A DNA stretch of 64,000 nucleotides from Dugong dugon. Lineage: Eukaryota; Chordata; Mammalia; Sirenia; Dugongidae. Each line of letters begins with the position of its first letter. The stretch's first letter is position 1. The notes under the pieces are model-generated. The model worked only from the letters and a program-made list of their open reading frames with translations. It did not search any database and had not been told where the DNA came from. A program made the position numbers and the translations under genes. This document shows positions 57,881-64,000 of this stretch, one piece after another. The DNA lies in the NCBI GenBank assembly GCA_030035585.1, contig CM057472.1, forward strand, positions 87,107,601 through 87,171,600. The letters are read 5' to 3'.

Positions 57881-58143
57881 ATATTGTGTAACTTTCTGAC
57901 AACACAAGGAATTGGCCAGAAGGAGACAAAAGGAATATAACAGAAATGGAAGGACCTATTCAGGGCTACGTGCTCCCCAGAAATCTCCGCAGATGTTTTT
58001 TAAGTGCTGCATTTCTCATATTGTTTCAGACTGTTGTATACTGAAGCCAATTCTTGGACCTTTTTCCTGGGTACTCAGTAAACAATGGGTGGTTACTGTT
58101 TGCAAGCTTGATTCATATGGTACTTTGGTCTGGCTTTTGACAG
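57881..58143. other. NRXN3: Intron just upstream of the neurexin exon
   Basis: Repeat-free. The pyrimidine tract before the acceptor is modest (tactttggtctggcttttgacag at the exon edge, shown here by its last bases 'ctggcttttgacag'). The frame 57912-58154 reads across it and is not supported as coding. Confidence 0.6.
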
Positions 58144-58582
58144 GTTGTTTATAAGAATAATGACATTCGTCTGGAGCTGTCTCGCCTGGCTCGGATTGGG
58201 GACACCAAGATGAAAATCTACGGTGAGGTTGTATTCAAATGTGAGAATGTGGCCACACTGGACCCCATCAACTTTGAGACCCCAGAGGCTTACATCAGTT
58301 TGCCCAAGTGGAACACCAAGCGCATGGGCTCCATCTCCTTCGACTTCCGCACCACTGAGCCCAATGGCCTGATCCTCTTCACTCATGGCAAGCCTCAAGA
58401 GAGGAAGGATCCTCGGAGCCAGAAGAACACAAAAGTGGACTTCTTCGCCGTGGAACTCCTTGACGGCAACTTGTATTTGCTGCTCGACATGGGCTCGGGC
58501 ACCATCAAAGTGAAAGCCACTCAGAAGAAAGCCAATGATGGGGAATGGTACCACGTGGACATCCAGCGAGATGGCAGATCAG
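58144..58582 (+). CDS. NRXN3: Neurexin-3 internal exon (end of LNS2, most of LNS3)
   Basis: Neurexins are presynaptic single-pass adhesion proteins whose extracellular LNS and EGF modules bind neuroligins, LRRTMs, dystroglycan, cerebellins and other partners. Read from 58144, this exon gives 146 uninterrupted codons plus one base (phase 0 in, phase 1 out). Codons 1-17 ([17 protein letters not shown]) are the conserved end of the second LNS domain. After a short linker, codons about 36-146 form the first two thirds of the third LNS domain, with the typical cores [17 protein letters not shown] and [13 protein letters not shown]. The acceptor is ttttgacag|gtt and the donor is tcag|gtagga. A GC-rich block conserved at codon level stands out from AT-rich intron. 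Residues such as [12 protein letters not shown] and KPQERKD fit neurexin-3 rather than neurexin-1 (KQGDPKMKIHG), as I remember these proteins. Codon 90 is Pro (58411-58413), where I recall Ala in human. The paralogue call is from memory; the neurexin call is near certain. Confidence 0.95.
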
Positions 58583-59308
58583 GTAGGAAGGGGCACAGAG
58601 CACTGAGATGAGGAAGGCTGTGGCTTTTCTGTTTCTGTTTCATGGGTTTATAAATTTTATTTTTTAAGGTTTGCACTTGCAGGCTTGTTGATTCTTTTGC
58701 TGTCATTGTAAGATTTTGTTTCGGCACAAGATACCTAGCTCAATGACACTCATATTCTTCTCCTCATCGCCCCAGTCACTCACTGCACAGCTCTCTCAGT
58801 GATAGCTCCAAGACCCTGGTGCTAAGGATGATTGTGCAAGTAGCGTTTCCACTGCTACCAAAGTGACTGTCATGTCACTCATGTGATGGCTTTTCCCCCC
58901 CCTTTTCTCCTCCTTCCCCTTTTTCCTCATTGCTATAGAAACCAACTGTGACATCACAGAGGCTGCATTGTGTGATTACTCTGTAGGATAAGCTTCACTG
59001 TGCAAGAGTTTATGCAACAATACCCCCTTCAATAATTGGCAAGAGTCATGTTGCAGGGAGAAATTATGACAAGAAAGAGAAAGGCAAATTGATTTTTCCT
59101 GAAGTCATGTTTAATTTTAAGCCTTCCTTTGGTGTGAAAGCCTGTATTTCACTCTGTGCTCAGACCTCACTAACTCTCCCTTCCTTTTCATAACGTTTTA
59201 CATTGGGTTTAAATGGCTTTGTTTGTTTCTGTAGCCTCAGATCATACAAGCTAGCCCCAGGCAGTACACAGCCACTCTGGAACAGTAACAAAGAGAGAGG
59301 CGAGGGGA

Positions 59309-59342
59309 AAAAAAAAAAAAACACACACACACACACACGCAC
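59309..59342. repeat. A-run merging into (CA)n microsatellite
   Basis: About 14 A followed by about 9 CA units. Confidence 0.95.
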
Positions 59343-60894
59343 CCCAACAGAGAATCTGAGACTTTTGAATGGCTGAACAGTCTGCCTGGCTTTCTCTGGC
59401 TGTTGTGGCAATGAAGGTCACGTTCTGTACCATCAGAAAGGTCATTTCTCTAAAAGCCATAATTGGAGCATTTGAATTTCAGACTTATTTCCTGATTCTC
59501 CATTTAGGTAGTACATATTCAAGAAAGCTATTTGCTATTATTTGCCATATTTGTAAAGATGCCCTCTCCTGGTGAATCCACAAAAGCCTTACGTTTGCAC
59601 ATTTTATTTCTAGGTGCGTTTTGGTTGATAAGAGAAAGCAATAGGTCCCCCCAAAAGCTGCAGCCAGGAATGGCTGTGCTTTGCTAGTTTTGGCTTTTCT
59701 GCATGATTCCAGAGCTAGAGGGCTGGTGGTGGTGAGTATCATTGCCCTTAGGAGGAGCTGGATGGCCCTGGGCAGAGGGCAGATGGGTGACAGATTGCAG
59801 CCCTGGAGGGTTTATTGCCCAGCAAGAAGCTTTACTGATTGCCTGGAATCTGATCGGAACCAAGAGGCTTCAAATTAAATATGCTTGTTAAGCAAGAATG
59901 AACCATTTGTGCTTTTTTAACAGAAAAACACACAAAAAATTAATTTCTCTGAAGGCTAAATCAACCTCTTTCTCTGTTTCTCTCTCTCTTTTGCCCTCCT
60001 TCTCTTCCTGCCGATTCTCCCCCTTAAGTCTATCCATGCAATGTCGGCAGTGGCAGAGCCAGAAAGCTGTCCCAGAATTTCTAAAGGAAACCCTCCTGTC
60101 ATTTGCCATAATACCGTGTGCTTTGGATTTCTGGGGTTGGATTATAGTTGAGGGTTTTGTGTTTTACTAATCTAGACCTTGGCCCAGTTTAAATGTTGCC
60201 TGCATGTATGACAGTCAGGCTAGAATACACACAATTGCCAAATTTCTGTTACTGGTCCTCCCTCCCCACACCAGCACTAACTGCTTTTTCAAATAGAGCT
60301 GTTATTTTGTGTTTTGAGAACCATCAGTGGACCTGTAGTCACTAAATAAATGTGTTTGGATTCCAGGAGCCTTGAGTTTCATACCTGGGAACCAGAGCTC
60401 TGGCCAATACTTTGAAGTGCTGATGAGTTTGATCAAAGCCTGTAAAAATGTACTGAGTGAACAAATAATTATCCCACAAAAACAGTGTGACTTGAATTTT
60501 TAATATTATCTATTAAATTTCATTTCCTCGTGTGGTATATTATTTTTAGTTATAAATCTATACTAAAATAGATAGTTATAGAAATGCAAGTGTATCGAAG
60601 TGTGGTACCTCCTTCACTGCGCATGACTGAGAGATGTTCTAGAAAAGCTTTTCTGATTATGCCCCAGTTGGGGAACTGCTTCTTAAAACTTGCTATGTGC
60701 ATTCAGAAATAACCATAGTCTCACACTCAGAGGACAGATTTTTCTCAGGATGTACCTAAGGCTCCCCAATTTAAATCTGTTCTAGTACTGTCCTTACTTG
60801 GTAGTAGGTGCTCCTCCCCTTTAGGTGGTGATCAGATAGTTCTGTGGACATGACAGAGGGTAAAGGAAGAAATGTGCAAGAGAGAAGATAGTAA

Positions 60895-61033
60895 GAGACA
60901 TAAATCTCGACTTACTCATTTGTAAAATAGAGAAAACATTAACTCCTATTTCATGAGATTGTTGTGAGGATAAAGTCCAAAAGAGCATGTACAGTACTTA
61001 AAATGGTGTTCAGGGCATTATTATTGTTATTTG
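60895..61033 (+). repeat. MIR fragment, sense
   Basis: 'cttactcatttgtaaaatag', 'gagattgttgtgaggataaa' and 'gtacagtacttaaaatggt' follow MIR order. Confidence 0.7.
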
Positions 61034-61070
61034 TGTGTGTGTGTGTGTGTGTCTGTGTGTGTCTGTGTGT
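61033..61070. repeat. (TG)n microsatellite
   Basis: About 18 TG units with two C interruptions. Confidence 0.95.
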
Positions 61071-61495
61071 GGTAAAATGTATATAACAAAACGCTTGCCA
61101 TTTCAACCATTTTTACTAGCATAATTTGGTGCTATTATGTTCACCATGTTGTGCAACCATTATCACTATACATTTCTAAATTTTTCATCACCTCAAACAG
61201 AAATTCAGTACCCCTTAAACAATACCTTCCCATTCCTTCTTCTCCCCAGCCCCTGATAACCACTAATAAATTTGGCCCCTATGCACTTGCCTGTTCTAGA
61301 CATTTCATGTAAGTGGGATCACACAATAGTTGTCTTTTTGTGTCTGACTTATTTCACTCAGCGTAATATTTTCAAAGTTTATTCATGTGTGGCATGTATC
61401 AGGACTTCATTTCTCTTTATAGGTGAATAATATTCCATTGTATGTATCTAAAAATTTTTGTGTATCCATTCATCTGTTGATGAAGCTATGTAGTT
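61071..61495 (-). repeat. Old L1 (L1M-type) 3' part, antisense
   Basis: 'ttgtgcaaccattatcact', 'gtaagtgggatcacacaat', 'gacttatttcactcagcg', 'aataatattccattgtatg' and 'atccattcatctgttgatg' are familiar antisense L1M landmarks in the right order. Confidence 0.88.
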
Positions 61496-61639
61496 TTTTG
61501 GAAGGTTAAAAACAGAAGAAGATGAAGGTAAAGCAGATTTCTTTAGGAGAAAACTAGGAGAGAGGCAGGGAAGGCGTGCTTTTTGGTTTAACCCTCCCAT
61601 AGGCCTCTCGATGCCCTTTCTACTCTGGTGTTGGCATCA

Positions 61640-61745
61640 TAATTTAGATGGTGCTTCACATTCCTGATCTCGTTTAATCTCCTCAGTCCTTCAGGTTATA
61701 CCCTTCATAGCTGATGGAGTTGGGATTCAGATAGAGTGAAAGCTG
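61640..61745 (-). repeat. MIR-like fragment, antisense
   Basis: 'gtgcttcacattcctgatc' and 'tcgtttaatctcctcagtc' resemble the antisense MIR. Short and diverged. Confidence 0.5.
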
Positions 61746-62009
61746 ACCGATGGATGGCAGAACCCAGTTATCTTGGTACCAATAAAGCACCTTGAGAATA
61801 AGAAATATTTATTTTTTAAATTTCTGGCATGATGTTTAGCTATCACCTAGTCCAATTCCTTGATTTTGCAGTTCAAGACACTGAGCCATAAAGTGTTTCA
61901 GGAACTGGCCTGGGGTCAGAAACCCATTCAGGACTAGAAACCCTGTTCCCAAGTTCTCAGGTCAGGCTCTGGGCTTCCATCTTCTCTAATCTCACTTGAT
62001 GGTGCCATG

Positions 62010-62465
62010 AGCCAACTCCTGCCTTGACCCTGCCTTTCTCTCTGAGCTCATTGCATACACTCTCCTTTCCCTCTTGCCTCCGCCTTCCTACCTCAGGGCC
62101 TTTGTAGGTGACATTCCCTCTGCCTGGCATGTCCTTTCCCCTGATCTTTGCATGCCTAGATACTTCTCAACATTCTGGTTCAACTTAACTGTTACCCACT
62201 AACAGAGGTCTTTGCTGACACTGCATTTTGAGTAGAACCCATGAGTTGCTACCACAGCACCCATTTTACTCTCTTCACAGCACCTGCCATTAGCTAATTC
62301 CTCTTATTTACTGGCTTGCCTATTTTCTGTCCCTCCACTCTGGAATGTCAGCTCTATAGGAGCACGCATATGCCTGTCAAGTCCACTTCTGTATCTTCAG
62401 TGCCTAGAATGACATCAGAGACAGAACAGCCGTTCAATACATATTTGCTAACTAATAAAGAAATA
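62010..62465 (+). repeat. L2 3' end, sense
   Basis: 'cctacctcagggcctttg', 'cattccctctgcctggca', 'gaatgtcagctctatagg' and 'cagtgcctagaatgacatc' follow L2 sense order. The frame 62316-62507 lies inside it and is not a gene. Confidence 0.85.
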
Positions 62466-62609
62466 AGCATATTCCAGTTACAGTTTATCAATGGCAATGC
62501 TCATTGATATTCACTGGTGGAGCTGGCAGTTAATGCCCAGTCCAGAGGGTATCGGTGCATGGGAGGGACAGAAGAGCAAGACACATCCTTTAGGGGATGG
62601 TGACCAGTG

Positions 62610-62795
62610 AAAAGACTTACAGAGCTCTTACTCTGTCCCTGGCAGTGTTGGGGGAAAAAAAATATATATATATATGTTCATTTAATTATCATACCAGTTT
62701 GTGAGGTGGGTACAATTATTATCCCCATTTTATAGATGAGGAAATCGAGGTGTGACAATTTCAGTAACTTTCTTAAGGTTACACAGCTAGATCAT
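62610..62795 (-). repeat. MIR, antisense, with an AT insert
   Basis: 'attattatccccattttata', 'gatgaggaaatcgaggtgt' and 'aggttacacagctagatc' mark the core. An (AT)n tract at 62661-62674 interrupts it. A (GATA)-like tract follows at 62796-62830. Confidence 0.85.
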
Positions 62796-62825
62796 GATAG
62801 ATACATAGGTAGATAGATGGATAGA

Positions 62826-63300
62826 CAGATGCACACCATTGAGTTGACTTCTATTCATGGTGACCTTACGTAGAAAAGAACAAAACATTGCCCGGTCCTC
62901 TGTCATCTTTGTGATTGTCAGCTTGTACAAGTCTATCGTTGCGGCTACTGTGCCAATCCATCAGACCGAGGGTCTCCCATGCCCTCACTGGCCCTTTACT
63001 TCACCTAACTTGATGATGACCTCCTCCAGTGATTGATCCCTCCTGATGACATGTCCAAAGCAAGTGAGTCAGCTGACATTCAATTGTGAACCATAGGGTT
63101 TTAATTGCTAATTTTTGGAGGCCAAAAAAAAAAAAAAAAAAAAAAGCCAGGCTTTTCTTCCTAGTCTGTCTTAGTCTGGAAGCACCACTGAAACCTGTCC
63201 ACCATGGGTGATCCTGCTGGTATTTGACATACTGGTGGCATAGCTCCAGCATCATAGCAACACATAAGCCAGCACACTATGACCCACTGACAGACAGGTG
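62826..63300 (-). mobile_element. Chimeric RTE tail joined to a SINE body
   Basis: 62826-63080 is antisense RTE 3' end ('acaaaacattgcccggtcc', 'ctgatgacatgtccaaagc'). After a degraded joint and an A-run (63124-63144) an RTE-tailed SINE body follows ('ttcctagtctgtcttagtc', 'gaaacctgtccaccatggg', 'gacagacaggtggtgg'). The minus frame 63001-63255 crosses the joint and is not a gene. Confidence 0.7.
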
Positions 63301-63625
63301 GTGGAGATCAAATAGAGCTGGGATTTAAATGCAGGGAGGTACTGTGCTGTCAACCTGTATGGCACACTTCTCAGAGCCAGGATTTTTAGGCAGAGAAAAG
63401 ACAGACTATCTGCTGGGCCAGTAGGATTTCCTTGGATCCTCCTCTGGGCCAGGGAGCCCTAGCTGGCAGAGGTTGGAACCAAATGGCTCACATGGTGCTT
63501 TTTACCATTTTGCAGCTCTTTGTTTCATTGCTTGCACTGCCCTTTCCTGGCCAGGCACAGCTGGTCTCAGAGCTCACTTGCTAGGCTCACTTGCTTGGTT
63601 CCTTGACTAGCAGCATCACCTGCAA

Positions 63626-63672
63626 TGCTAACGGTGTTGATAACTCATTCTGTTTCCGTCTTCTCACGCCAG
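63626..63672 (+). promoter_or_regulatory. Branch point and 3' splice site of the downstream NRXN3 exon
   Basis: TGCTAAC at 63626-63632 is a perfect match to the optimal branch-site consensus, with the predicted branch adenosine at 63631, about 41 bases before the AG. It is followed by a pyrimidine-rich stretch (ttctgtttccgtcttctc) and cgccag at the exon edge. This arrangement predicts efficient, constitutive splicing. The role is inferred from consensus and position only. Confidence 0.7.
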
Positions 63673-64000
63673 GTACCATATCAGTGAACAGCAGGCGCAC
63701 GCCATTCACCGCCAGTGGGGAGAGCGAGATCCTGGACCTGGAAGGAGACATGTACCTGGGCGGGCTACCAGAGAACCGCGCTGGCCTTATCCTCCCCACC
63801 GAGCTCTGGACCGCCATGCTCAACTATGGCTACGTGGGCTGCATCCGCGATCTGTTCATCGACGGGCGTAGCAAGAACATCCGGCAGCTGGCGGAGATGC
63901 AGAACGCTGCGGGCGTCAAGTCCTCCTGTTCCCGGATGAGCACCAAGCAGTGTGACAGTTACCCCTGCAAGAATAACGCTGTGTGCAAGGACGGCTGGAA
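63673..64000 (+). CDS. NRXN3: Neurexin-3 exon, 5' part (end of LNS3, start of EGF-like 2), cut by window end
   Basis: This exon continues the previous one: the split glycine codon (g + gt) restores the reading GRS-G-TISVN. It has 108 full codons before the window ends inside a codon. Codons 1 to about 85 complete the third LNS domain, including [11 protein letters not shown] and the closing cysteine pair (GCIRDLF at codon 56 and SSC at codon 85). Codons 93 onward ([16 protein letters not shown]) begin the second EGF-like repeat, with three of its six cysteines visible. The strings [20 protein letters not shown] and [14 protein letters not shown] match neurexin-3 as I recall it and differ from neurexin-1 (LRTPYTAPGESEI). 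Codon 90 is Thr, where I recall Ala in human NRXN3. The acceptor ctcacgccag|gt has a good pyrimidine tract. The frame has no stop and GC content is much higher than in the flanking intron. The 3' end of the exon lies outside the window. Confidence 0.95.

Larger units (their letters stand above)
1..58143 (+). other. NRXN3: Upstream intronic sequence of the neurexin gene
   Basis: No sequence before 58144 shows a spliced, codon-like block. All longer frames are transposon remnants or chance. The stretch must be transcribed as intron of the + strand gene if the exon at 58144 is joined to an upstream exon. The preceding alpha-neurexin exon should end inside LNS2 just before VVYKNND; I did not find it, so this intron is at least 58 kb. 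Very large introns are usual for NRXN genes. Whether unseen small exons of other isoforms lie here cannot be decided by eye. Confidence 0.8.
58583..63672 (+). other. NRXN3: Intron between the two neurexin exons (5.09 kb)
   Basis: It starts gtagga and ends cgccag, and is a phase-1 intron. The first 2.3 kb (58583-60890) is essentially free of recognisable interspersed repeats apart from an A-run merging into (CA)n at 59309-59342. The rest holds MIR, L1M, L2, a dinucleotide tract and a chimeric RTE/SINE, described separately. I see no extra exon in it, although a cassette exon of a few codons could escape detection by eye. Confidence 0.9.

Noticed and set aside
57912-58154. 80-codon frame running into the exon start
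   Set aside because: It lies in another frame than the neurexin codons and crosses the splice acceptor.
58093-58554. 153-codon minus-strand frame opposite the neurexin exon
   Set aside because: The + strand carries the recognisable LNS codons, and the antisense frame follows from the GC-rich codon pattern. It has no domain of its own.
58144-58582. Assignment to NRXN1 or NRXN2
   Set aside because: Residues such as [12 protein letters not shown] and [11 protein letters not shown] differ from the NRXN1 versions I recall, and NRXN2 has a more Gly/Ala-rich LNS3.
63715-63939. Alternative + frame over the second exon, and minus frame 63587-63823
   Set aside because: They are shadows of the GC-rich neurexin codons; the spliced frame is the only one with LNS and EGF motifs.

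Overview
This window is placental-mammal nuclear DNA: a long stretch of intron, dense in transposable elements, plus two protein-coding exons of a neurexin gene on the + strand. The interspersed repeats point to Afrotheria, most likely an elephant. There are many copies of a tRNA-derived SINE whose 3' end matches an RTE/BovB-type LINE also present here, and L1 copies of a family I associate with elephants. I cannot exclude a hyrax or sirenian from the sequence alone.

Gene content: one exon at 58144-58582 and the 5' part of the next at 63673-64000 (cut by the window edge). They encode the end of the second LNS domain, the third LNS domain and the start of the second EGF-like repeat of an alpha-neurexin. 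The residues fit NRXN3 better than NRXN1 or NRXN2. Positions 1-58143 are the upstream intron (or introns) and 58583-63672 is a 5.1-kb intron between the two exons. No other protein-coding gene can be supported. All other long reading frames are pieces of transposons, antisense shadows or chance.

Layout. 1-2.4 kb: old MIR and L2. 2.46-5.67 kb: a sense L1 with a 5' end, poly-A tail and target-site duplication but no middle. 6.4-6.9 kb: an L1 3' end. 7.36-8.45 kb: an RTE LINE fragment with a YVDD motif. 9.5-16 kb: mostly single-copy intron with scattered SINE, L2 and L1M pieces. 16.05-26.1 kb: an old sense L1M split by a nearly full-length antisense L1 (17.4-24.2 kb). 26-33 kb: single-copy sequence, L2 and SINEs. 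33-42 kb: long L2 pieces in both directions with SINEs inserted in them. 42-46 kb: two MaLR-type LTRs and a three-level nest of SINEs. 46-58 kb: SINEs, MIR, L2 and single-copy sequence. 58.1-64 kb: the two exons and their intron, with old L1M, L2 and MIR and a chimeric RTE/SINE near 63 kb.

How the parts relate: the RTE copies probably supplied the enzyme that moved the SINEs, because the two share a 3' tail. The many nested insertions give a relative age order: MIR, L2 and L1M oldest, then MaLR LTRs, then SINE, RTE and L1. I found no CRISPR array, operon, phage, toxin or intact mobile system. The more notable points are the LINE/SINE tail partnership, the tRNA-Asn-like and tRNA-Gly-like SINE heads, two internally deleted L1 structures, and a few single-copy islands that may be regulatory. 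Repeat boundaries are estimates by eye unless a target-site duplication is quoted.
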